From an uncultured Spartobacteria bacterium (GTDB lineage Bacteria; Verrucomicrobiota; Verrucomicrobiia; Chthoniobacterales; JAATET01), in contig CALGTD010000202.1 of NCBI GenBank assembly GCA_937901895.1, forward strand, positions 1-64,000: a stretch of 64,000 nt of DNA, in the 5' to 3' direction. The notes beneath the pieces are model-generated. The model searched no databases and was not told the origin of the DNA. It saw nothing but the letters and a program-made list of their open reading frames with translations. Positions 25,119 through 33,904 of this stretch are shown here, in pieces. Within the stretch, counting starts at the first letter, position 1. Every line of letters begins with the position of its first letter. The position numbers and the translations under genes are program-made.

Positions 25119-27485
25119 ATGTCGTTGATCCGAGCGCTGACGAAGGAAATTGTGGCGGCAACGCTGCATCCCATTCTGGAGAAGCGCGAACGCCGGTATT
25201 ATCCACGAGTCCCGACTGAGCGTGTCCCTGGCAGCGGGAGGCAGCCAACGGAGGCAAAGACTGAGGGTGACGAGAAAAAGGCGAACGAGCCAGCCCGACC
25301 GCGAGAGAAGCGTAAGAGCGGGGTGGAACCATACATCCGTCGCAAGGATTACGGGATCATCCGCTTAAAGTTCAAACCTCGGAAGAGCAACCCCCGCGGA
25401 GGCCCGGCGAAGCTAGTGACCCCGGAAGGAGAGCAATACTGCTATCACGACTCGGAAAAGCATGTCTTCTGCTTTGGTGGATCCGGATCCGGTAAAACCT
25501 ACTACTTCCTCGACAACTGGATTGTTGCTTATCTGCGAGCGGGGCATTTGCCGCCTGGCAAGGAACGTGAAGAGCTGAAACCGGCCGTTGTGATCATCGA
25601 GGCGAACGGCGATTACAGAGACAAGCTCTGGTATCTCGCAAAGCGCTTCGATCGCGTCGAAGACGCCGTCTATTTTGGGCCGGCTCATCCGAATGTTAAG
25701 TTCAACTTCTTTCACAACCGGGATGAGCTGCCGATGGTCCGGGCCGGTAAGATGCTCGAGCTGATGAAGGCGTATGAAGGTCCGGGGACCGGCGGAAAAG
25801 ATCCCTTCTGGGACACCAAGGCGACGCACCTGTTCTCGTATCTCTTTCAAATGCACAAGACGCTCGAAGAGGCGTCGGCACGGGCAGACACCCCGGAAAA
25901 GGCTGAAAAATACAAGGTTCCACCGATGAGCTTTCGCCTTCTCTCGTTGCTGCTCATGGACAGGGGGAGGGCAGAAAATGAGGACGAAGTGCGGAAGTCC
26001 CATGAGAACTGCGATACCCATGCATCCCTCTACCGGGAGGCAACGGATCGAATGGTCCCGGTGATTCTTCGGCTTGCTGCGGAGTTCGCGAGATTGGAAC
26101 GCACATTGGATGAGAAGAGGCAGGAAGCCTCACGCTGCTCCGAGGAACTTGAAGTGCTCCAAAAGTCGAGTGCGGATTACGCGACGACTGTGGACCGCTA
26201 TCAGGGCCTGATGGAGGCCGTCTCTCTGCTGGCTCCAGTGGTTGAAAAGATGAACCTCGAATACCTGCTAGATCGACCGGGCAAGCGTGGTGCATCCGAG
26301 GCGCTGCATGAAGTGGCTGGGCTTTTCGAGAAGCTTCACACGTGCGTCGATGATAAGGAACGCGCTAGGTATTCGAACGAGACCGCGACCTATTGCGCGT
26401 CGTTGCGCCAGGTCTACGCAGAGCGGATGGCTGCGGTGGAGAATGCCAGGTTGAACGATTTGCGCGGGATCATTCTCGAGTTCAACGAGGCGTGCGCGGT
26501 GATGATCGCAACACGGAGCAAAGTTATCAAAGTTCAGCAGTCGGTGGTCGCGCCGAAGTATGGAGCATTGAAGCAGATGCTCGATAAATATGAAGACGCA
26601 CTGCGAGAGATGGGCGTCAACCCAATGAACGACATAGCGGCACGATTCTTCAACGGGGAATACCTCGATGTGGCAAACGATCGCATGTCTGGCTCGGTTG
26701 CGGCGGTCGCGTCCACGGTTGCCAACTTCCTGTCACTACCACCGTTTGATGCGATCTTTCACGAGGAGGGGACGTTCAACTTTCAGGACGTGATCGATCG
26801 CGGCCAAATGGTTTACGTGGATATGCCGGTAGCCGAGTATCAACAGGCGGCCGTCATTGCATCACTGGCGCTGAAAATGGAGTTCTTCAGCACGGTCTTG
26901 ACGAGATCCCGGAGATTCCGTCCGGACGGCACTCAAATCAACCAGGATCGGCCGATCCTATATTTCAGTGACGAGTTTCCAACTGTGGCCTCAGTTGGCG
27001 AATACACCGGTGAGTCTGGGTTCCTCGACAAATGCCGAAAATATCACTGCACGTGTGTTCTGGCGGCACAGAACTTTAATGGCCTCTACCGAAAGCTCTC
27101 CGAACAGGACATCAACTCGATTCTCGCGAATGCGACGACGTCGCTCTTTCTGCGAAATAAAGACGAGAAGACGCGCGAAATCGCGAGCAGACAGGGCGGG
27201 GAAATCTATAAAGGGAGCACGAACTTCACGGCGGACAGCACTCAGGCGTTTTTTGCCGGTAATGATAACCCACAGGGACGCGGATACTCGACGAGCTATG
27301 CGCGCACTCCGAGGTTTCCGCCGGACTTCTTCCTGACTCTCGAGGATGGCGAGGGGCTGTTGACGCTCCCTCCACGTTTTGGGCCCAATGCCATTCAGGT
27401 TGTTCAACTCGAGGGCACGGAAATCAAAGATCCCGATGGGGGGAAGGGGCTACCTGTCCCTGGTGCTAGGAGAAACGTCACCTGA
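25119..27485 (+). CDS. TraD/VirD4-type coupling ATPase with long coiled-coil insertion
   Basis: The 788-residue protein has a Walker A GGSGSGKT (Lys126) early in the chain and a Walker B ILYFSDEFPT near residue 610, followed by a sensor-like LAAQNFNGLY and a C-terminal TraM-recognition-like part. This is the FtsK/HerA-type motor of conjugative coupling proteins. Unusually, the two motifs are ~480 residues apart because of a large helical insertion (~290-500, heptad-rich: LAAEFARLERTLDEKRQEA). No N-terminal membrane anchor is seen, but the next gene encodes a small membrane protein overlapping by one base, which could supply it. It would pump DNA or protein substrates to the transfer channel. 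Confidence 0.8.
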   Translation: MSLIRALTKEIVAATLHPILEKRERRYYPRVPTERVPGSGRQPTEAKTEGDEKKANEPARPREKRKSGVEPYIRRKDYGIIRLKFKPRKSNPRGGPAKLVTPEGEQYCYHDSEKHVFCFGGSGSGKTYYFLDNWIVAYLRAGHLPPGKEREELKPAVVIIEANGDYRDKLWYLAKRFDRVEDAVYFGPAHPNVKFNFFHNRDELPMVRAGKMLELMKAYEGPGTGGKDPFWDTKATHLFSYLFQMHKTLEEASARADTPEKAEKYKVPPMSFRLLSLLLMDRGRAENEDEVRKSHENCDTHASLYREATDRMVPVILRLAAEFARLERTLDEKRQEASRCSEELEVLQKSSADYATTVDRYQGLMEAVSLLAPVVEKMNLEYLLDRPGKRGASEALHEVAGLFEKLHTCVDDKERARYSNETATYCASLRQVYAERMAAVENARLNDLRGIILEFNEACAVMIATRSKVIKVQQSVVAPKYGALKQMLDKYEDALREMGVNPMNDIAARFFNGEYLDVANDRMSGSVAAVASTVANFLSLPPFDAIFHEEGTFNFQDVIDRGQMVYVDMPVAEYQQAAVIASLALKMEFFSTVLTRSRRFRPDGTQINQDRPILYFSDEFPTVASVGEYTGESGFLDKCRKYHCTCVLAAQNFNGLYRKLSEQDINSILANATTSLFLRNKDEKTREIASRQGGEIYKGSTNFTADSTQAFFAGNDNPQGRGYSTSYARTPRFPPDFFLTLEDGEGLLTLPPRFGPNAIQVVQLEGTEIKDPDGGKGLPVPGARRNVT

Positions 27486-27841
27486 TGTCTGAAGGCGGCA
27501 TGTCACAAAAGTTCGATACCCGCACCGTCATGCTGGTCCTGCTTCTGACGGCGGTTGTCGCTATCACGCTGGCATCTGACAACGCGGTATATCACGGGCC
27601 GCCGAAGACATTTCTTGGCCGTCTGCTTGCGATCCCTCACGCGCTTTTATTTCCAATTTTCAACGATCGAATCTCCACAAACGTCGCCGTTGGCATCGTC
27701 TTTGGAGTCATCGCATTTCTCGTAGGGGGTAGTGTATGGTTCCTGGCGCAACGCTTCATCATCGAACCGTTGCACATCAGAAACGCGGTTCTCCGCACCG
27801 AGCGCGAAGAAAGATGGTATAACAAGTTCCGGCGCGACTAA
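27485..27841 (+). CDS. Small two-TM membrane protein coupled to the ATPase
   Basis: A 118-residue protein with two strong hydrophobic segments, VMLVLLLTAVVAITLA (~15-30) and VAVGIVFGVIAFLVGGSVWFL (~67-87), and a basic C-terminus. Its ATG overlaps the stop of the upstream coupling-type ATPase (TGATG), so expression is tightly linked. Canonical VirD4/TraD proteins carry their own two N-terminal membrane helices, which are missing in the upstream ATPase. This small protein may provide that anchor as a split gene; this is an inference. Confidence 0.65.
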   Translation: MSEGGMSQKFDTRTVMLVLLLTAVVAITLASDNAVYHGPPKTFLGRLLAIPHALLFPIFNDRISTNVAVGIVFGVIAFLVGGSVWFLAQRFIIEPLHIRNAVLRTEREERWYNKFRRD

Positions 27842-27877
27842 TGAGAATTTCCCGAGAGGTCCGCAGTAAGAGGTTTC

Positions 27878-28393
27878 ATGAGCGACGATAACATTTACGA
27901 TCTGCTGAGCGATCCGGCATATAGCGAGGTCGATCCCAAGCGGGTCCTCGAGTGGGACGACGTGACTGAATATCGCGAGGTGATGGCTTACTTCCATCAG
28001 CGATTCGGTCCGGGCTTTCGTCCCCCCGCGTTCATCATCCAAGCGGACGTTTTCGAGCGGCTCCTGGTTGGCAATAAGCCACTCTTCACTCAGATGGCGA
28101 TCCACGATTTCGAAGCCTTCGAGACGTTCAAGGCTGCTTTCGTGAAGGACTCAGCCACGGTCCAATTGATCTTCTCCGTCGATGAGCCCGATCCGGCGCG
28201 AAAGGTGATCGCGTTTATCGAGCAGCACCGGGATCCGAACGATTCGGAGCACACTGCATTACTTGAGGGAATGATTGAGATGTCGCGTAAGTGCGGGGAA
28301 CTCCATCACGATTGGGTGGCGCGTGGCCGGCCGATCTACCGGATCAACCTTCCGGCCCAACGAGGCATCGCCGAGCGTTGTTTCGCTGCTTAG
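27878..28393 (+). CDS. Hypothetical cytoplasmic protein
   Basis: A 171-residue acidic protein with no recognised domain, likely alpha/beta. Segments such as DDVTEYREVMAYFHQRF and ARKVIAFIEQH appear helical. It follows the two-TM protein after 36 bp with an AAGAGG ribosome binding site six bases before the ATG, the last gene of the plus-strand ATPase operon. Its stop overlaps the end of the convergent minus-strand cluster by four bases. Confidence 0.55.
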   Translation: MSDDNIYDLLSDPAYSEVDPKRVLEWDDVTEYREVMAYFHQRFGPGFRPPAFIIQADVFERLLVGNKPLFTQMAIHDFEAFETFKAAFVKDSATVQLIFSVDEPDPARKVIAFIEQHRDPNDSEHTALLEGMIEMSRKCGELHHDWVARGRPIYRINLPAQRGIAERCFAA

Positions 28394-28674
28394 GCCGTCT
28401 TCATAGCCTCAGCGAAACCCCGCTCGATTTGCCGACCCGCCTCTTTGCAACCATCAGCGATGGAGTCTGCAATGCCACCGATCAAGGCGCTCAAGACATT
28501 GTGGGCTGCGCCGCCCAACCGTTTCGTGAGAAGCACGGACAGTTGGGCGAGCATGCCAATGGGAGCCTGACCGGGTAGTCCGGGCTGGGCGAGCTCAACG
28601 CCAGCAGATGCCGGAGGGGCGGTGCCGATTGAATATTTCCTTTTCACAAGGAATGGCTGTCCCGATAGCGACAA
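28390..28674 (-). CDS. Small Ala/Gly-rich protein at the end of the MoxR cluster
   Basis: The reading frame would encode 94 residues from a TTG at 28674, four bases after the upstream stop; an ATG at 28554 would give 54 residues. The C-terminal half is an amphipathic, Gly/Ala-rich stretch (LGGAAHNVLSALIGGIADS) that could bind membranes. No family is recognised. The tight spacing with the upstream gene is the main argument that it is real. Confidence 0.35.
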   Translation of the reverse strand: MSLSGQPFLVKRKYSIGTAPPASAGVELAQPGLPGQAPIGMLAQLSVLLTKRLGGAAHNVLSALIGGIADSIADGCKEAGRQIERGFAEAMKTA

Positions 28675-28678
28675 GTCG

Positions 28679-29233
28679 TCAATCGGCCGAGTCGATATTT
28701 TTGGGCTTTCGCTGCAATGTATGGCCGGGATTGTCCTCAAGGCGGTTCGGCCGGACTTCGGGAATCAATGGCGATGCACATTCTCCCAGCAATATCGATT
28801 TGCGGAGGGCCGCGGTAACATCAGCGGGGATCGCCCCGCATACGTCCGTTGCATAGTCCTGGGCGGGTGAAGGAATGGCGCCGTGGCGGACTTCGAATTC
28901 AGGATCATCCACGATTGACGTTTCGTCCTTTGGTCTGGTCCTCCTGATCACGTGAACGATTCCGCAAACAACCGCCCCTGCGAGCAAGCCGCCCATCAAT
29001 GCGATAACCAGGTAGTCGAGAGCGAATGAAATTGTCGGATGGAGCCGCCGGGCATCCTCAATGACGTCGGGCAGATAGTGCCCGATACGTGCGGAGTCGA
29101 CGACACGGTATAAGAGGGGGGCGGATGGATCGGCTGCTACTTCAAGATCCCGTGCCGTTTCCAGACGACGAAAAAGTGTGGGATATAGGGCGGTCGCAAC
29201 CGCGATCGAAATGATGGTGAACAGCGGTCTCAT
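28679..29233 (-). CDS. Hypothetical two-TM membrane protein
   Basis: A 184-residue protein starting at ATG 29233, which overlaps the stop of the MoxR-like gene (ATGA). It has an N-terminal hydrophobic segment MRPLFTIISIAVATALYPTL and a second one FALDYLVIALMGGLLAGAVVCGIV at ~75-97, with a short periplasmic loop between and a cytoplasmic C-terminal tail. It probably forms a membrane complex with the neighbouring anchored protein (30738-31376) under the MoxR-type ATPase. The function is unknown. Confidence 0.6.
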   Translation of the reverse strand: MRPLFTIISIAVATALYPTLFRRLETARDLEVAADPSAPLLYRVVDSARIGHYLPDVIEDARRLHPTISFALDYLVIALMGGLLAGAVVCGIVHVIRRTRPKDETSIVDDPEFEVRHGAIPSPAQDYATDVCGAIPADVTAALRKSILLGECASPLIPEVRPNRLEDNPGHTLQRKPKNIDSAD

Positions 29234-30162
29234 TGGGACGGCATGATGGTATCGAGAAATTCCAGGGACTGTGTCGCGCGCGGACCGGTTCTCTCTGGGA
29301 TTGGTAGAGAGGCAAATGTCTCGAGGATGAGACATCCCCAGTATCGCGTGGATTTCTCGATGAACTTTTGGTCTGCCGGAAACTGAGCGCACGCGCTTTT
29401 GTAGAGCTCGCCGATGAGCTCTTCATCCGGGCGCCGGCGCGCCATATCCGCAAGATCATACACGGCTCGAACCAGCTCGGGCGTGGATGGCGGCTTTCGG
29501 ACGGCTGGATTGATGCGGAGCTGGCGGGGGAGGGTAAGCAGCGCTTCACAGGCGTCCGGAGTCAACCATTCGTGATGTGAGAGCAATATCGCAGTTTCAG
29601 CCTCGAGTGATGGCCATGCCATATATGCGACGCGACACCGACGCATGAGAGCGGAGGAGAGATTGCGCTGATCGTTCTTGGTAATGATGACAAGCAACCG
29701 GTCCGCGACAGCATACTGGTCCCCGAACTGTGGATGACTCAAAAGACCCTCCTGCAAAAAGTTGAGAAGGAAGCCGTCAACGTCTTCCGACGCTTTATCC
29801 ATCTCGTCAAGGTGGACAACAAGGGTTTCCTCGCTCTCCCTATTCGCGCGCAGTGCTCGCGGAAGAATGCCCTCACCACGCGGGTTATTTTCGGTGGCGA
29901 ATGCCTCATCAAACAGGAGGTCTTTGCGGCCGCAACCAGCCGTAAACTGAAACCGGAGAGTCTGCGCCTTTAGGAACTCGGCAATGATTCTGGCAAGGTA
30001 GGTCTTGCCGGTTCCAGGTGGGCCATCAAGAAGGAGAGCCGATACCTCGCCCCTGACACCCATATCCCGAATCGCGGAGTAGGCTTGGTAGATCGCGATC
30101 GGGTCAGTCGCAATGTAGCGCCGAGCCAGGTCAACTAGATGCTCCGGCGAGCTCATGGGCAT
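29230..30162 (-). CDS. MoxR-type AAA+ ATPase
   Basis: A 310-residue AAA+ protein. Walker A is GPPGTGKT (Lys53), Walker B is VHLDEMD (Asp118, Glu119), and a sensor/arginine-finger region with LSSALMRRCRVAYMAWPS follows, as in MoxR/RavA and CbbQ-like ATPases. These act as chaperones that remodel partner complexes, usually with a VWA-domain protein; none is seen here. Two Met codons (30162 and 30156) could start it; both overlap the end of the upstream gene. It sits in a minus-strand operon of anchored and membrane proteins, so it may assemble a membrane machine, perhaps the transfer apparatus. Confidence 0.8.
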   Translation of the reverse strand: MPMSSPEHLVDLARRYIATDPIAIYQAYSAIRDMGVRGEVSALLLDGPPGTGKTYLARIIAEFLKAQTLRFQFTAGCGRKDLLFDEAFATENNPRGEGILPRALRANRESEETLVVHLDEMDKASEDVDGFLLNFLQEGLLSHPQFGDQYAVADRLLVIITKNDQRNLSSALMRRCRVAYMAWPSLEAETAILLSHHEWLTPDACEALLTLPRQLRINPAVRKPPSTPELVRAVYDLADMARRRPDEELIGELYKSACAQFPADQKFIEKSTRYWGCLILETFASLPIPERTGPRATQSLEFLDTIMPSQ

Positions 30163-30724
30163 CAATCGAGTTTGGGCCTTTCGTGTCCGTCGCGGGCGGG
30201 AGGGAAAAGGCCTCTTCTGTCGCAACCGGGAATGGTGTTCCGGTCGGTCGAATATTCAAACGCAGCGGCTCACCGGACTCTCTGGCTTGAGCCGATATCC
30301 CTTCCTTTGACTCGTCCGGTGCGCTCGTCGGTTTTAGTGCGGTGGGTGCTGGGACGCGTGTCGCCGGAATTGATGCGCTCGATTCGTTGACAAGGACAAG
30401 CAGATCTCGGTCGAGCGCGGCAATGACGCCCTCGAGCTCGACGGTTCCAGAATAGCCGGCAACGGGAACATTGATGCCTACGGCAACGTCATTCTTGACG
30501 CGAACGTGCCCGCGCGAAAAGTGAGGAAGAATGGTCTCGGCAACAAAGTCGGGAACAAAAGAAAGCCGGCCGCGCGTGCCAACAATCGAACCAGCGGCAA
30601 GCCACCGCCCCTCCCGTATTTCTTTGCCAAGCACTGGCAGGGTAAGCGGACCGTCGTCGCCGAGAATTGCCGGGAAAATAGCAGCGCCGGCATCGCGAAC
30701 CTCGAGTGTTCCGTAGTATCGCAT
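30131..30724 (-). CDS. Hypothetical protein upstream of the MoxR-like gene
   Basis: A 197-residue protein starting at ATG 30724. The N-terminal ~105 residues are strand-rich (MRYYGTLEVRDAG, VRVKNDVAVGINVPVAGYSGTVELEGVIAAL) and could form beta-barrel or OB-like folds; the C-terminal part is Pro/Ser/Thr-rich and probably disordered. A longer in-frame reading into the upstream gene is rejected because that N-terminus is only Ser/Arg low-complexity sequence. Overlap with the next gene suggests co-translation. No family is recognised. Confidence 0.55.
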   Translation of the reverse strand: MRYYGTLEVRDAGAAIFPAILGDDGPLTLPVLGKEIREGRWLAAGSIVGTRGRLSFVPDFVAETILPHFSRGHVRVKNDVAVGINVPVAGYSGTVELEGVIAALDRDLLVLVNESSASIPATRVPAPTALKPTSAPDESKEGISAQARESGEPLRLNIRPTGTPFPVATEEAFSLPPATDTKGPNSIDAHELAGASS

Positions 30725-30737
30725 GAGCGGAGATACA

Positions 30738-31376
30738 CTAACCGTCGTGGACGGCATCCTCAGGTTGAGCGGTCTCGATGAGAACGTCAGCGGCAGCGCC
30801 TTCGTCCACCTTATCGGTTGGTGCGTAATCCTCGGTGGTCTCCACGGAACCCCATACCGCTTCCTCAATGCGTCCAAGGCGTTCGTCAAAGCTGACGAAG
30901 CGCTTCGACGTAAAGAGCATCGCTTCCTTCCCGGTAACGACGAAAGGTGGCTCGCTGAGGATCTGCTGGACAGTCGCATTGGCTGAGTTCGCTTCCGAGA
31001 GGGATTGCTGCGCGAGCGCGCGGACCGGGTCAACTCGGTCGTCGATTAGTTTCGTGATCGATTCGACGTCGGATTGAGTTAGTCCGGCATTCACTGGCGC
31101 AACCTGCTGTTGTGCTTCATCCTTTGTCTGAACCGCCGCTACCGCGGCTTCGAGGTCTGCAACCTTCAGCTTCAGGAGAACCCCTTCCGTCCGATAAATG
31201 TGAACGAAGTAGAGTTCCCCGAGGATAAGCGCGAGGATGACGAATCCGACGATGACTCGAAACCAATTCATGCGGGCGCCGACGAAGCGCCCATATTGGC
31301 GGCGGGCCACCTTCAACTTCAGCTCTTCAAGCTGCTGAGCTGTAGGTGCTGCGGAGGTTCCTGACTGGTCGCTCAT
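30738..31376 (-). CDS. Single-pass membrane protein with coiled coil
   Basis: A 212-residue protein with one hydrophobic helix at ~39-60 (WFRVIVGFVILALILGELYFV) and a following coiled-coil-like segment (LLKLKVADLEAAVAAVQTKDEAQQQ). The topology is a bitopic inner-membrane protein with a large external domain, comparable in shape only to VirB8/VirB10-like transfer proteins; no sequence motif supports that identity. Its start lies within the end of the upstream gene (about 50-bp overlap), so the two are coupled. Confidence 0.6.
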   Translation of the reverse strand: MSDQSGTSAAPTAQQLEELKLKVARRQYGRFVGARMNWFRVIVGFVILALILGELYFVHIYRTEGVLLKLKVADLEAAVAAVQTKDEAQQQVAPVNAGLTQSDVESITKLIDDRVDPVRALAQQSLSEANSANATVQQILSEPPFVVTGKEAMLFTSKRFVSFDERLGRIEEAVWGSVETTEDYAPTDKVDEGAAADVLIETAQPEDAVHDG

Positions 31377-32445
31377 GGTCAATGATTGTGCAAAGGGTGG
31401 TGATGTGGCGTGTCGCCTCGGTTACAAAATCCGGCTCTTCGGCATAAACAATTGGTCGGCCAAGGTTCTCGAAGGAATTATGGGTATACCCGCTCGCAAC
31501 GGCTAGGGCTCCAAGTGAAATCGCGTCAAAAAAGGGACTCCCTAGACGCCTTGTGTCGTGCAACCAATCGGCCCCCTTGTTTCGCCATGTAAACCAATCA
31601 TTTACGCCAACGTGGTTCACCGCCGCCCGCACTAGGAGCAGATGACGGAAGAGGGGGGCATCCACGACGAAAATCTGCCCTTCATTTCGTAAACGATTCA
31701 GCATGCGAAGGCTCCTCGCAATCGCGTCTGCCTCAGAGGATACGTCGTGATCGATGCAGACCGCACCCCCTCCGCAAACGGCCAGCCCAACGATCTTGCT
31801 GAAAGCTGGGTTCGTCGCCCCCTGTTTGTAGTAGTAGATGGGGCGCTGATCCTTGCGCATCGACTTCCACCCGCCAACCGGGCCGCCGGCCAGCGCTCCA
31901 GCGATGGGCGCGACGATCCATTGAGCAGCGATCGTGTCGGTGGCAGGCAATACGGTCGGCGGGTAGAGCCAGTCCGGCCGCGGCGCGGGTTCAGGAACAT
32001 CGCGCCCGCAATCAGCCGGCGTGTCGGCACTGTCGAGAGACCCGTCAGAGGTATCCCATACACGTTTAAGGGCCTGCGCCGGCGAAAGTGCGTCACCCTT
32101 CAAATTGAATAGCTCCTGGATGCGCCAAAGAGGGCAGCCGGAGTCAGGCACGAGGTTTGAGAGGTTGACCAGCCACGAGGGAAGGGTTCCCGCTGCCGCA
32201 CGCAGGAGCCAATCCGGCGCGTCATTGCCTGCACTCCAATAACCGAGAACGGCTTGCTTGATGATCGTATCAACGGGCTCGAGGGCACCAATGACGACAT
32301 CGCCGGCTGTTCGAGCGGCTTCAAGAAACGTCGCGATATCCGAAGCGGTTTCCAGAACGTCCAAACCTGCGAATGACTCGCTGAGGGTCACCGGGAAGGG
32401 TTTGCTCGGAGTGGGACTCGCAAGCGCGATCCTTTTCGTTTTCAC
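31327..32445 (-). CDS. Hypothetical protein leading the MoxR cluster
   Basis: A 372-residue protein of unknown function. There is a Gly/Ala-rich hydrophobic patch at ~178-195 (WIVAPIAGALAGGPVGG) and a C-terminal alpha/beta-looking half with GLAVCGGGAVCIDHD and GQIFVVDAPLF strands. It is not obviously exported. The GTG start at 32445 is preceded by TATCTC and exactly five bases, the leaderless pattern of this window. It is the first gene of the five-gene minus-strand group that includes the MoxR-type ATPase. Confidence 0.5.
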   Translation of the reverse strand: MKTKRIALASPTPSKPFPVTLSESFAGLDVLETASDIATFLEAARTAGDVVIGALEPVDTIIKQAVLGYWSAGNDAPDWLLRAAAGTLPSWLVNLSNLVPDSGCPLWRIQELFNLKGDALSPAQALKRVWDTSDGSLDSADTPADCGRDVPEPAPRPDWLYPPTVLPATDTIAAQWIVAPIAGALAGGPVGGWKSMRKDQRPIYYYKQGATNPAFSKIVGLAVCGGGAVCIDHDVSSEADAIARSLRMLNRLRNEGQIFVVDAPLFRHLLLVRAAVNHVGVNDWFTWRNKGADWLHDTRRLGSPFFDAISLGALAVASGYTHNSFENLGRPIVYAEEPDFVTEATRHITTLCTIIDHERPVRNLRSTYSSAA

Positions 32446-32475
32446 CGGAAGAGATACAGGCGCGCGCGCCGAGAA

Positions 32476-33177
32476 TCAGTTGGTAGCCGTCCCCGAGGTC
32501 GCTTCAAGTAACGCGGTAACCGCTTCAACTCGATTGGCCACACGGAGCTTCTGAAAGATGTTCATCAAGTGGTTCTTGATCGTGTGGGGACTCACGCCAA
32601 GCGTCCTCGCAATCTCGTCGTTAGTCAGCCCCTGACATAGCAGCTGCATGACCTCCTTCTCTCGACGCGTGAGTGTGTCGATCGCCTCTTGCGCCTTAGT
32701 GCGACGCGGGGTAAGCCGGATCCCTCCGGAAACGCATTGCTCGCCAGTGAGGGTGAGCAAGCCAATATGGCCGATGCAGGCGCCATTCCTTCGGATCGGC
32801 ATAGCGATGCCCGCGACTGGGAGCTCGCCTTGCGGGAGGCGGGCAAGTGTGGGCTCGATATACGATACCCATTCCACGGAAGCGTTCGTCGGGACCATGG
32901 TCGCGTCCAACGACTCGAGTCTGGAGCCGTTACGTTTCTGGCTCGCCGACACACATACGGCCCCATCCTCCCGAAGGACAACCCAACCGGCGACGATGTT
33001 GGAGTGCCGCGTCAGGAATTCCTGCAAGGTCCGTTCGACGAGGGGCGGCGTTGCGACCTTCGCGGCGACGAGTGAGGTGTATGAGGTGGCCAGATGCTCG
33101 GCAAGGGACTGCAATCCTACGGGCCACACCGGCGCGAACCTGGGATGATCACCGGATGGGTGTTTGTGCTTCGGCAT
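32476..33177 (-). CDS. LuxR-type transcriptional regulator with GAF-like sensor domain
   Basis: A 233-residue regulator. The C-terminal ~65 residues are a clear LuxR helix-turn-helix: LTRREKEVMQLLCQGLTNDEIARTLGVSPHTIKNHLMNIFQKLRV region, including the E-I-A and T-x-K-x-H positions. The N-terminal part (~40-160) looks like a GAF-type ligand or redox sensor (VVLREDGAVCVSASQ, AGIAMPIRRNGACIGHIGLL). It lies just upstream of the MoxR cluster in the same direction, with 30 bp between, and is divergent from umuDC across ~300 bp, so it could control either. Confidence 0.75.
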   Translation of the reverse strand: MPKHKHPSGDHPRFAPVWPVGLQSLAEHLATSYTSLVAAKVATPPLVERTLQEFLTRHSNIVAGWVVLREDGAVCVSASQKRNGSRLESLDATMVPTNASVEWVSYIEPTLARLPQGELPVAGIAMPIRRNGACIGHIGLLTLTGEQCVSGGIRLTPRRTKAQEAIDTLTRREKEVMQLLCQGLTNDEIARTLGVSPHTIKNHLMNIFQKLRVANRVEAVTALLEATSGTATN

Positions 33178-33475
33178 TGTGAGTGCGTTTGCTGGAGATA
33201 CCTACGCATGCAGCAAAAAGCGTTGCGACGGTATCCATCAGGCAACCGACACTAACGTAAGGAAGGACCACAGACCACAGAAGCGGTCAGTGGAGCGTGC
33301 TGAGATCCCGCTAATTGGACCTCGCTGGAGAGGGCTCAGACGGATCGACGGTGAATGCCCAGACTTTGCGAGGGTGGCAGAGTCCGGTATTCCGAATTCT
33401 GCGTGGCCGGAAGAAGTGGGCATGCATCTATATACACCGAGGTGACATTTTCGTTGGGGCGTGTAGAGATGCAGT
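33178..33475. promoter_or_regulatory. Divergent intergenic region between the LuxR regulator and umuD
   Basis: This 298-bp region holds no gene. Close to umuD, GTGACA and TAGAGA are separated by 16 bp, with TAGAGA ending six bases before the ATG at 33476, so umuD may also be leaderless. No LexA box of a type I know was recognised. Confidence 0.4.
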
Positions 33476-33904
33476 ATGGTAGTGGACGCACCTGCACCGC
33501 TGAGTCAGTTGACGCGAATGCCACTTCCGTTGGTGGGGGCGAAGGTCGCTGCCGGTTTTCCGTCACCTGCCGAGGATCACGTGGATCGCGCGCTGGACCT
33601 CAACGAGCATCTGATTGCACACCCTGCCGCTACTTTCTTCGTCCGCGTGGCGGGGGATTCGATGCGGGACGCGGGAATCGTCGAGGGGGATATTCTGATT
33701 GTTGATCGCTCCCTTACGCCCCAAGACCGGCAGATCGTCGTGGCTCAACTTGATGGTGAGTTCTGTGTGAAGCGATTACGCCGGCAGGGCGGGCGCGTGT
33801 GGCTGGAGTCGGAAAATCCCGAGTATCCAAGAGTCGAGCTTACCGAAGGGCAGCAACTCGAAATCTGGGGGACGGTCACCTTCATCATCCACAAGGCCCG
33901 GTGA
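33476..33904 (+). CDS. umuD: UmuD-like self-cleaving subunit of a Y-family polymerase
   Basis: A 142-residue S24-family protein. The cleavage site is Ala26-Gly27 in KVAAGFPSP, the catalytic Ser62 is in GDSM and the Lys99 in FCVKRL, matching the spacing of E. coli UmuD (Ser60/Lys97). RecA filaments trigger self-cleavage, and UmuD' then activates UmuC. The umuC GTG overlaps the TGA, so the two are translated together. The length is normal. Plasmid umuDC-type operons (such as mucAB and rumAB) are common and raise mutagenesis after DNA damage. Confidence 0.9.
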   Translation: MVVDAPAPLSQLTRMPLPLVGAKVAAGFPSPAEDHVDRALDLNEHLIAHPAATFFVRVAGDSMRDAGIVEGDILIVDRSLTPQDRQIVVAQLDGEFCVKRLRRQGGRVWLESENPEYPRVELTEGQQLEIWGTVTFIIHKAR

